In this document: piece by piece, positions 1 to 7,459 of the stretch
Position numbering within the stretch: position 1 is the stretch's first letter
Layout: every line of letters begins with the position of its first letter
Assembly: GCA_934488695.1 (NCBI GenBank)
Contig: CAKSSH010000019.1
Location: forward strand, 1 to 29,006
Source: an uncultured Oscillospiraceae bacterium
GTDB taxonomy: Bacteria > Bacillota > Clostridia > Oscillospirales > Ruminococcaceae
Reading direction: 5' to 3'
DNA: 29,006 nucleotides
Made by a program: the position numbers and the translations under genes
The notes under the pieces: generated by a model
Seen by the model: only the letters and a program-made list of their open reading frames with translations
What the model was told of the DNA's origin: nothing
Databases searched by the model: none

Positions 1-141
1 AGGCACCTCGGCGAAGGAATAGCCCGCGGTGTACTGATTGCCGGTTTTCGTGCCGCCGGAAACGGTGGTTGTAAATGTCGGCGCGCTTTCCCCCTGCTTT
101 ATGAGCTGGATGGTCACAAGGTCGGAGGCGGAGCCAAAGCT
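1..141. repeat. Direct duplicate of 7805-7945 (tail of surface-protein gene)
   Basis: Bases 1-141 match 7805-7945 at 139 of 141 positions (differences at 78 and 132); identity stops abruptly at the inner end, while the outer end is cut by the window. Both copies are read in the same frame on the minus strand and encode the beta domain just before the dockerin. This points to a recent segmental duplication or gene conversion between two neighbouring surface-protein genes. Confidence 0.95.
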
Positions 142-3100
142 TGTCACCGCGCCCGAAACCGTCACGCCTATCGGCTTAAGCGTAATGATAAACTCCCGGC
201 CGAGATTTGCATAGCTGTATTGGACACGGCCGATATAACCGAGAGCTGTTGCCAGCGCAAGGACGTTCTCGTTTTTACCGATCTCCGCCGCAAACGCCGC
301 CTTGTCGCCGGTCACATACACTCTTGCCGTGCCGCCGCCGTTTTTAAGAAGCTCTGCCACTGCGGCCACATCAAACGCAGGAAGTTTGCCGCCGTTTATA
401 AAGAAGTAGTCGGCATTTTCGCTGTTACACACCGGCAGCGCATATGCGGCAGCGTCCACCGTGTGATCCTCGGCAATGACCTCGTCCTTCTTGTTGAAGT
501 ACGCATAGAAAATATGCTCGCCCTGATCATTCCAGGTAGCATCCACATGGTAATACTTCCCGTCAATACGAACAACATTCCATTTGTGCCTCTCCGCCAC
601 TCCGGTGGCGGGGTTTTGGCCGAAGCCGCTGAGAATAAACGACTGAATTCCCGCCTTCTGCAGCAGATACTGAAGTGCATTGGCATAGCCGTCGCAAACC
701 GCACGGCTCTCGACAAGCGCACCGTAAGCATTATGCGCATTGGCGGCAGTGTCGTCATAGGTTGCCTTTTCCGCCAACCGATCGTGCAGCAGCTTTTCAC
801 GTTCATACTCGCTCATGGTCGACGTAATCCCGCTCAGCATTTCCGCCACCGCCGCATTGAAGGCGGTTTTTGCGCTTTCAAGCGCTGCGCCGGACAATGT
901 ATAGGTCGGCGCAATTGAATGGGCCACCGCGGTGGTGCTGTCATAAGAGATCGTGTACCCGTTGCCAAGCCAGAAATGCTCGGTGTGATCTCGACGGTAA
1001 GCGTCAAACACCGTTTCCAATTCTTCTTTTGTGATGGGATTGACCCCGTTAAAAACAGAGATGCTTTCCGCACTGCTCTCAACGCCGCGGACGATTTGGT
1101 CATAGGCGAAAAGCAGCGCTTCTTTATTTGCAAGGCTCAAAAGCGCCTCTCTGCCGTAATATTCGATCGGGCTTCTGACCAGCAGGAACGGCGAGAAGCT
1201 GTCTACCTCAAAGGTCACGGTGCCGTTTTCCGTATCAACGGTAATCGGCTTATGGCCGACGCCGTAGGTCTCTTTTCCGGTGACGGCAATATGAATAACA
1301 TACAGCCGACCGTCCTGCAGCGCCCGGGCGTTTTCCTTGCCGACGTCCAGCGTCACTGTAGCCGTTTCGCCGTCTGCAAGGGAATACTCCGAGCCATCGG
1401 GGTTCATCAGGGAGATATCATAGATACGCTCAATCTCGTAGCCCTCCGCCGCCTCTAAGCAATAATTCAGATACGGCGTGGATTGCTCGCTGTCGCCCTC
1501 CACCTCGACCACCGTCAAAACAATGCCGTTCGGTGTTCCGGAAACCGCACCGCTTTGATTGATCAGAATCGGCGGCTTGGGCGATGTGCAGCTGCAGCGC
1601 TCATCCTTGCAGGAAACATCCTCTGCCGGCAGCGTGCATTTACCGCAGGTCTTGCAGGCGTGAACGCAGTACCGCTCCAATTTTGCAACCGGCTCGGTTT
1701 TCTGCGTGCCGCAGACGACACAGGTCAAGGTCTTGACGCCGTCCTCTTCATAATTCGGCTCTGTTGTAATAACGCCGTCATCCCATGCATGCTCGGTACA
1801 GACGTCGGTCATTCCGGTAATCATCACGTTTTGAGGATAGCTTACGCCGCCCTCGCCCGGCTTTCCGCCCTTGCCGTCATATTTACCGCCGCCCTGCGCC
1901 GATATTTCAAAATAGGTTCCGTAATCGTAGGCGGTCTTGATTTCGATCTCGGCGCCGGTTTCGGCGTCGGCAGCGACCCATTGCTGCACCCTCAGCGGAT
2001 GCGACGGGTCCCGCACAACCTGTATATAGCTGCCGCTGACGACCCGAACAGCCGATACAAACACGTCGCCCTCACCTTTCACAAATCCGTTCACGGCGGT
2101 GATATTGTGATAGGTTTTTTCGGGAAGCGTCGGGGATGCGCTCCAAACGGCGACAATCCGGTTGTCGCTATAGCTGTCCGTAACGGTTGCGGTATAGGTG
2201 TTCTCGCTTGAAACGACCGTATATTCCTCGCCGGACATACTGTACTGCACCCTGCACCACCCGATGAAATACGGATAGGCACTACTGTCGCTGCTTTCGG
2301 TGGTCAGCGTAATCTGCGACCCTATGGGGAGCCGCCCGCCGTTAAATACCTCCCCGTCCTTTTTCACAACGCCGTTTTTGGCACTTGCTTCAAAATACGC
2401 TTCCTTCGTCTCGTAGGTCATGGTGTATTCGCCGTCGGCGTTGGGGCGGAAGGTATAGCTGTCAAGCTTATTGTGGTCTTTATCGACAAATCCCGCCTCT
2501 TGCATCCCCTCGGGAATCATACTGCTGTCGCTGTACAGACGGATATCTTTCCCGTAAATCACATCGCCCTCGGTGTAGGATTCGTCGCTCCATTTTTCCC
2601 AGCCGGTGGAAATCTTATAATAGCCGCCGTTTACCTTGATGTGATAATAAACATCCTTGAAAACGGCCCTCAGCCTTGTCACATCGGAAACGGAGGGCGT
2701 CCAGATCTCCTTGTCGGAGCAGGCCTCATATTTCTTCGTATTGAAATCGTACTTTTCCCAATGGCTGAAATATTTGCCTGCCGCGGCATTGTTCGGCTTT
2801 ACGGTACGGTCCTCGTCGGCGGACTCCTGTGAGATCATGCCGAAATACAAATTGTCCCAGCTCTCGGCCCTATAAGTGCCGTCCGACACCGTGTAGCTGT
2901 ACCAGGTGATTTTGTCGCGGTCCGGCTCGGTAAAGGGAAACTCGTCCAGCTCTTCGGTGAACTTCAGCTCCATAGCGTCGCCGGGGCCGACATACTGATA
3001 CACGCAAACGTTGTTCTCATCCACATACAATAACGGCAATCTGGTGCTGCCGTTGTTGTATTCATACACCGTCAGCGGCGTTTTCCAGCCGTCACGCATT

Positions 3101-4353
3101 TGGTTTTCTTTAATTTTGTTCAGCTTGCTGCGGGAATACGCGTCTTTGTTCCACAGCATTTCATAATACCGGCTGCCGCTGTATTCGGAGGTCAGCATGG
3201 AGGAGTGGCGGCCGTTGTCGTAATTGGCAAGCATATGGGAGGAATTGATCATCTGAATAAATTCCTCGCGGCTGTCCGCATAGGCTACAATGCCGTAATA
3301 ATTGCTGTCCGGCGTGCCATAGCGCGTTCCGGACCGGATGTAGACGGGGCTGTGCTTGCCGTGGTCGAACCACAGAAAGTCAAACCGATAAGAGCAGTTC
3401 GACTTTTTCACCGAATAATAGTAGGCGTTGTCGTCAATATAATGCTCCTCCACCCGCGCCGAGCTCAAGGACGAGCTTGCATTATAAGGCGAGACGCGCT
3501 CATAGGTAAAATGCTGCACCTTTCCCGCGCTGCCCGGAAGCTCGGATACAATATATTCCGACGGCTCCGGCTCATACCCGCACTCGGTGCATTTCAGGTG
3601 CCGTTTGCCGGGCTTGCCGTTTACGGCAGGCTCGTCAATGATATAGTCCGACGCCTTTGGATTGGACGGATAGCTGTGATACCCGCCCTTTTCGACTTTT
3701 TCGTATTTTTTAGCGCCGCAGTAAATGCAGGCATAGGTTTTCACCCCGTCGGTTAAATGCGTCGCCTCGGTGGTGATAACCCCTGCGTCCCACCAGTGGC
3801 CGGTCAGATCGGTGTGACCGCAATCCTGACATGTTTTGCGGTGACTTTCATCGTCTACACGCACATAGCGGCAATTGTCGTGATAGCCGCCTCTGTCAAT
3901 CCGGTATTCCTTTAGACCCAGCAGGTCGTCGGAACGGACGAAAATCGCAGCATCGTCACATCGCTTGCCCTTGTACAGCAATTCCCATTCGCCGAAATTG
4001 CCCGTAACGTCCCGGAACACGGGATAAAACGCCGCATTTCGATTGACAAGCAGGCGGAAGGATTTTTGGGGGATTTCCGTGCCGTCGGCGCTTTTCCAAT
4101 AGTCAAAGGTCTTGCCGGGGAAACGGCTTTCGTCCAGGGTGACCGTCAGCACCGTGCCCGCCGGCGCCGTGCCCTTGAAAATATCCGAGGAATTCTCAAA
4201 AGCAATGCTTCCGCCGTGTGCAACAACCGCGCAGTTTTCCGCGGCGCCGGCGGGTGCGGCAAACGCGCTCAACGGCAAAATGCCGAGCAGCAGCATTGCC
4301 GACAGCGCAATACACAGCAGTCGTTTGGAAATGCTTGTTCGTTGTTGTTTCAT
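1..4353 (-). CDS. Giant secreted transglutaminase-like surface protein, 3' end cut by window edge
   Basis: The frame is open from the ATG at 4353 to base 1, giving 1451 residues without a stop. GGAGG lies 8 bases before the ATG. Residues 1-31 form a signal peptide (KR, hydrophobic run, LPLSAFA). The middle is rich in Tyr and carries scattered CxxC modules (CQDCG, CIYCG, CTECG, CVVCG, CKTCG). Residues about 1215-1275 match a transglutaminase-like/kyphoscoliosis-type core: Cys1220 in AVCDGYAN, His1256 in RHKWNVV and Asp1271 in HVDATWND, in the right order and spacing for a papain-like triad. The visible end is a carboxypeptidase-regulatory-like beta domain (TIQLIKQGES) almost identical to that of the dockerin protein at 7460-12778. 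A C-terminal dockerin beyond the window is therefore likely but not seen. It starts 18 bp after the small membrane protein gene, so the two probably form one transcript. Substrate unknown; a cross-linking or protease-like activity is inferred from the triad only. Confidence 0.85.
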   Translation of the reverse strand, partial: MKQQRTSISKRLLCIALSAMLLLGILPLSAFAAPAGAAENCAVVAHGGSIAFENSSDIFKGTAPAGTVLTVTLDESRFPGKTFDYWKSADGTEIPQKSFRLLVNRNAAFYPVFRDVTGNFGEWELLYKGKRCDDAAIFVRSDDLLGLKEYRIDRGGYHDNCRYVRVDDESHRKTCQDCGHTDLTGHWWDAGVITTEATHLTDGVKTYACIYCGAKKYEKVEKGGYHSYPSNPKASDYIIDEPAVNGKPGKRHLKCTECGYEPEPSEYIVSELPGSAGKVQHFTYERVSPYNASSSLSSARVEEHYIDDNAYYYSVKKSNCSYRFDFLWFDHGKHSPVYIRSGTRYGTPDSNYYGIVAYADSREEFIQMINSSHMLANYDNGRHSSMLTSEYSGSRYYEMLWNKDAYSRSKLNKIKENQMRDGWKTPLTVYEYNNGSTRLPLLYVDENNVCVYQYVGPGDAMELKFTEELDEFPFTEPDRDKITWYSYTVSDGTYRAESWDNLYFGMISQESADEDRTVKPNNAAAGKYFSHWEKYDFNTKKYEACSDKEIWTPSVSDVTRLRAVFKDVYYHIKVNGGYYKISTGWEKWSDESYTEGDVIYGKDIRLYSDSSMIPEGMQEAGFVDKDHNKLDSYTFRPNADGEYTMTYETKEAYFEASAKNGVVKKDGEVFNGGRLPIGSQITLTTESSDSSAYPYFIGWCRVQYSMSGEEYTVVSSENTYTATVTDSYSDNRIVAVWSASPTLPEKTYHNITAVNGFVKGEGDVFVSAVRVVSGSYIQVVRDPSHPLRVQQWVAADAETGAEIEIKTAYDYGTYFEISAQGGGKYDGKGGKPGEGGVSYPQNVMITGMTDVCTEHAWDDGVITTEPNYEEDGVKTLTCVVCGTQKTEPVAKLERYCVHACKTCGKCTLPAEDVSCKDERCSCTSPKPPILINQSGAVSGTPNGIVLTVVEVEGDSEQSTPYLNYCLEAAEGYEIERIYDISLMNPDGSEYSLADGETATVTLDVGKENARALQDGRLYVIHIAVTGKETYGVGHKPITVDTENGTVTFEVDSFSPFLLVRSPIEYYGREALLSLANKEALLFAYDQIVRGVESSAESISVFNGVNPITKEELETVFDAYRRDHTEHFWLGNGYTISYDSTTAVAHSIAPTYTLSGAALESAKTAFNAAVAEMLSGITSTMSEYEREKLLHDRLAEKATYDDTAANAHNAYGALVESRAVCDGYANALQYLLQKAGIQSFILSGFGQNPATGVAERHKWNVVRIDGKYYHVDATWNDQGEHIFYAYFNKKDEVIAEDHTVDAAAYALPVCNSENADYFFINGGKLPAFDVAAVAELLKNGGGTARVYVTGDKAAFAAEIGKNENVLALATALGYIGRVQYSYANLGREFIITLKPIGVTVSGAVTSFGSASDLVTIQLIKQGESAPTFTTTVSGGTKTGNQYTAGYSFAEVP

Positions 4354-4371
4354 ATAGTCAACCTCCAAAAT

Positions 4372-4875
4372 TTATTGAGAACTGCTTTCGTTTTGTTTTT
4401 TCAGCCTATAGGTAACTGTGGCCGTGTTCTTGTTTTCTTCACTGACAAGCGTCAGCTCCTCGTTTTTAATGGTGACGGCATAGGTAACGTCCCGCGCCTT
4501 TTCGTCGGCAAAATCAATGCTGATCTTTCCTTTCCGAAGCTTATACCGAAACTCGTATTTCTTTTCGGGCAGCTCCAGTGCGCCGGCGCCTTTACCGTCA
4601 AAAACATACGCGGTTACCCCATCCAAGTCCCATTTTCCGCAAAGCGCATCTCTTCTGCCGCCGGCACAGCCCTTGGCGATAAGCAAAATCCCGAGAATCA
4701 AAACCGCCAAGACTGCCGACAAAAACAGCAGCTCTTTTCTTCGGCTGCGCCGGCGACGTTTTTTGAGCCTTTGCCGCTTTTCCGGGTCGGAGACTTTTTG
4801 GCGCGCGGGGGGATTCATAAATTGCTCGATGAGTTTTTTCAGTTCCTCGCGTTTCTGTTGCTGCCTGCTGTCCAT
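4372..4875 (-). CDS. Small single-pass membrane protein with C-terminal DUF5640-like domain
   Basis: 167 residues from the ATG at 4875, chosen because AGGATGG lies just upstream; ATG 4884 and a longer start at 4959 are less well placed. Residues 1-48 are very basic and charged (a run of Lys/Arg just before the membrane), residues 49-68 form one transmembrane helix, and the rest is a small beta-rich extracellular domain. The pattern GKWDLDG, then AYVFDGKG, YEFRYKL and ISIDFAD resembles the lipocalin-like DUF5640 family; that assignment is by pattern only. By the positive-inside rule the basic N-terminus is cytoplasmic. The gene ends 18 bp before the transglutaminase-like gene, suggesting co-transcription. 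Function unknown; it could help export or retain its large neighbour. Confidence 0.8.
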   Translation of the reverse strand: MDSRQQQKREELKKLIEQFMNPPARQKVSDPEKRQRLKKRRRRSRRKELLFLSAVLAVLILGILLIAKGCAGGRRDALCGKWDLDGVTAYVFDGKGAGALELPEKKYEFRYKLRKGKISIDFADEKARDVTYAVTIKNEELTLVSEENKNTATVTYRLKKQNESSSQ

Positions 4876-4899
4876 CTGCACCATCCTAAAAAGATTGTT

Positions 4900-4966
4900 C
4901 TTTCCGAAAAGGGACGATTTTCCGGCATGCCGTCCATCATCGCCTTTCGGAAAGGGCAAGCCCTTT
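4900..4966 (-). promoter_or_regulatory. Structured leader of the small membrane protein gene
   Basis: The stretch holds a 10-bp inverted repeat (CTTTCCGAAA at 4900-4909, TTTCGGAAAG at 4945-4954), the perfect palindrome CGGCATGCCG at 4923-4932, and a hairpin AAAGGGC/GCCCTTT at 4951-4966. No convincing -10/-35 pair was found between the upstream terminator and the start codon, so expression may come from read-through or an atypical promoter. Confidence 0.4.
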
Positions 4967-4973
4967 AAAAAGT

Positions 4974-5012
4974 AAAAGGGCGGCGGCGGATGGCTTCCGC
5001 CGCCGCCCTTTT
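4974..5012 (-). terminator. Strong bidirectional Rho-independent terminator after the cohesin gene
   Basis: A 17-bp stem (4974-4990 with 4996-5012), core GGGCGGCGGCGGA, and a 5-base loop. On the minus strand it is followed by TTTTACTTTTT. It sits 28 bp past the stop of the cohesin-like gene and marks the end of that operon. Confidence 0.9.
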
Positions 5013-5040
5013 TTAAACCTTCAGGGTTGGTCTGATGATA

Positions 5041-7293
5041 TTACCGACTGCTTATTCTCTTTTTGCGAGAATACAGAGCCGTTCCTGTTGCGGCCGCGCC
5101 GAACAAAAGCAGCAGCGCAAGCCACGGCGCCATCTTTCTGCTTTCGCCGGTCTGCGGAGACTTGTTCTCCTCCGGCTGCTTCGGCGGATCCGGGATCACC
5201 GGAGGCTTCGGCGGATCCGGGATTACCGGAGGCGCCGGCGGATTCTTGGCGTTATAGCTGTTCACAAAGGTAAGCTCGCGAACCTCGCTGCTTTCATCCC
5301 AGGTGCCGTCTTCCTTCAAGGTAAAGAAGGTCCATCCGACAACCCGTTCATAGCTGTCGACAAACATCGGAATTGCATAGTAAACCTTCTCGTCATAGGT
5401 CCAGCCTTCGGCATTGCCCTTGACCTGATGGAATTTAAAGCCCTCGGAAAGATTTCCGGCCGCGCGCTTCTTAATCGTAAAGACAAAGGAGCCGTCGTAG
5501 ACTTTTTCACCGTCGGTCTCAAGGGTGTCCTGAACCAGGGTGGGATTACTCGGAGCACCGAAATCTTCAATGACAAATTTGAAGGTCTCCTTGCCGGGAT
5601 CCTTCTCGCCGGTCTTCTTTACCTCAAGCTTGTAAGGAATTTCGACGCGAACGGTCGGCTCCTCTATCTGCGCTTCGATCACGTGTCCGCAATCGGTGCA
5701 GATAACGGCATAATCGTAGGTCGCTCCGCCCTGATGATCCGGCGTGTGCGGCTGAGCGGCATCATAGACGTCATGATACAGGCACTTGTGGGCGTGGCCG
5801 TTCGGACCGATATCAACAAGCTCGGTTCCGAAAACGTGAGCTCCCGTCGCTTCGCCGTTGTAGAACTTATCCGCAGCCGCGGGGTCATCCTTGGCGCTGT
5901 GAGAAGCGTCGTTGGCACAGGTGAACCAATAGGTGTCGTGCTCACGGCAATCGGCAGCAGTGCTTTTCTTGTGCGCTTCGTCGCTGTTCTTCACGGAATA
6001 ATCGTGGCCCAGCGCGCTCAGAATAACGCTGCTCGGGTCGGTGATCTCCACAAGAGCCGTCGCGTCTTCATACAGCTTGTTATCCACGCGGCATTTGTAA
6101 TACGCCGTGTTGCCGGGCGTGGTGCAGGTTGCCGGCACTGCCGGGATCAGGTCAAGACTGTTGGCACAGTTGTGCACCAGCATGTCCTGAATGATATAGC
6201 CGCAAACCGTGCAGACCTGCGGCGTGGTTTCGGTCGCAGCCGGGCCGGGCGTATGCGCCACAGGCGTGCTGTGGTGATTTGAATTCCGATTGCAGATATG
6301 CGCGTGACCATCGGCCTCTTTATACCCCCAAGCGGCGGTGTTAAAGTCGTGATCGTCATTCAGCGCCCGATACGGAATCGCCGCGATCGGCACGCCGCTC
6401 AAATCAAACAATTCGCTGCAGATGGTGCACTTCTGATGAGAGTCCCAGCCCTTTTCGGTGCAGTTGGAAGCTTTTTCCTCAACCGGCGTCAAGGAGTGCG
6501 CGCAGGTAACCGTTACGGTACAGGTTGCCTTTTTCGTTCCTGCTGTTGCCGTGATGACTGCCGTGCCGGGGGCAACTGCCGTAACCGCACCCGTTGCGGG
6601 ATTGACGGTTGCAGCGGCCGTATTACCGGAAGACCAGACGACCGTGTCGGTCGTGTCGGCCGGTGTGACGGTCGCGCTCAGGCTGATATCGGTCTGACCG
6701 GCGACAAGGGTCAAGCTGGTCGGCGTAACGGAAATGCCGGTTGCCGGCTTGGGTGCGCCGGTAATTCTGACGGTGACCTGCGTCACAGGGTTTGCCGGAT
6801 TGCGGTCATACTCCGTAAAGCCGTCCGTCTCATCCAACGACACCATTTTGCGCTCAAACCACTCAAACGTATATTCGCCGAGAGCGGCGGTGTCCTTCGC
6901 CTTGAAGTTCACATTCCAGGTGTACCCTGCGCTCAAATCAATGGCATTGAGTCCTCCGCCGTTATATACAGCGGAAACGAATGCGGGGTCATGCGATACC
7001 GCATCGGCAGGACTTGTGTAGAAGGTGGATGTAGCCCCCGTTACCGTAGGTGCCACATACGCTTCTACATCAAACGCAGCCTTGTCAAAACTGATTTTGA
7101 AGCCGCAGTCGGACATTTTTTCAGCAATAGCAGGGATTTTAAGCGTCACGGTAACGGTGCCGCCCTGCTCCACCTGATCGGCGGAAACGCTGATGCCGTT
7201 GTTTGTTCCCGCTGCAAAGGCCGGCACTGCAGTTGCCAGCATTGCAACGATCATTACAAAACACAGCAGAAGGGAAGTAATTCGCTTGTTCAT
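5041..7293 (-). CDS. Cohesin-like, pilin-like wall-anchored surface protein (candidate anchoring scaffold)
   Basis: 750 residues from ATG 7293, chosen for AAGGAG 8 bases upstream and the signal peptide that follows (residues 1-27, ending VPAFA). Residues about 31-180 look like a cohesin: ISVSADQVEQGGTVTVTL, then CGFKISFDKAAFDVE, and near the end WNVNFKAKDTAALGEYTF. Residues 185-263 are a Big_2 Ig-like domain (WSSGNTAAATVNPATGAVTA). Residues 264-540 hold repeated Cys/His modules (CTIC, CTVCG, CTDCG). Residues 548-682 resemble a Spy0128/FctA pilin domain (LEVKKTGEKDPG at the start, LTFVNSY at the end). A Pro-rich linker with two VIPDPPK(P/Q)P units leads to SPQTG (712-716), a membrane helix and a basic tail, a sortase signal with Ser for Leu. 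Known cohesins bind dockerins, and a dockerin protein is encoded next door. The cohesin call is by eye; other all-beta folds remain possible. Confidence 0.8.
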   Translation of the reverse strand: MNKRITSLLLCFVMIVAMLATAVPAFAAGTNNGISVSADQVEQGGTVTVTLKIPAIAEKMSDCGFKISFDKAAFDVEAYVAPTVTGATSTFYTSPADAVSHDPAFVSAVYNGGGLNAIDLSAGYTWNVNFKAKDTAALGEYTFEWFERKMVSLDETDGFTEYDRNPANPVTQVTVRITGAPKPATGISVTPTSLTLVAGQTDISLSATVTPADTTDTVVWSSGNTAAATVNPATGAVTAVAPGTAVITATAGTKKATCTVTVTCAHSLTPVEEKASNCTEKGWDSHQKCTICSELFDLSGVPIAAIPYRALNDDHDFNTAAWGYKEADGHAHICNRNSNHHSTPVAHTPGPAATETTPQVCTVCGYIIQDMLVHNCANSLDLIPAVPATCTTPGNTAYYKCRVDNKLYEDATALVEITDPSSVILSALGHDYSVKNSDEAHKKSTAADCREHDTYWFTCANDASHSAKDDPAAADKFYNGEATGAHVFGTELVDIGPNGHAHKCLYHDVYDAAQPHTPDHQGGATYDYAVICTDCGHVIEAQIEEPTVRVEIPYKLEVKKTGEKDPGKETFKFVIEDFGAPSNPTLVQDTLETDGEKVYDGSFVFTIKKRAAGNLSEGFKFHQVKGNAEGWTYDEKVYYAIPMFVDSYERVVGWTFFTLKEDGTWDESSEVRELTFVNSYNAKNPPAPPVIPDPPKPPVIPDPPKQPEENKSPQTGESRKMAPWLALLLLFGAAATGTALYSRKKRISSR

Positions 7294-7410
7294 GACCAAG
7301 CTCCTTTTTTTTATTTGCGGGGCCATTGATACGCACCCTTCCGCAGCCTCGCTTAGTTGCGGTCAGGCGGGGAGATTTTTCTCCTTTTTATTTCTTAAAG
7401 TCCTGCAGCC

Positions 7411-7437
7411 GCTGTCCCATAAGGAATATGGGACAGC
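7411..7437. repeat. Perfect 11-bp inverted repeat between dockerin and cohesin genes
   Basis: GCTGTCCCATA (7411-7421) pairs with TATGGGACAGC (7427-7437) around a 5-base loop, 23 bp after the dockerin gene stop. No U-run follows on the minus strand, so it is not a standard terminator; it could protect mRNA or attenuate between the two genes. A second small hairpin, GGAGA/TCTCC at 7371-7384, lies closer to the cohesin gene. Confidence 0.7.
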
Positions 7438-7459
7438 GCGCAGCGACCGTAAGACGGTT

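Noticed and set aside
5035..7329. Long plus-strand ORFs opposite the cohesin-like gene (415 and 343 residues)
   Set aside because: They are antisense shadows of a well-supported gene, without ribosome sites, signal peptides or family features.
7411..7437. Insertion-sequence end or standard terminator
   Set aside because: No transposase or target duplication is present and no U-run follows the stem in the direction of transcription.
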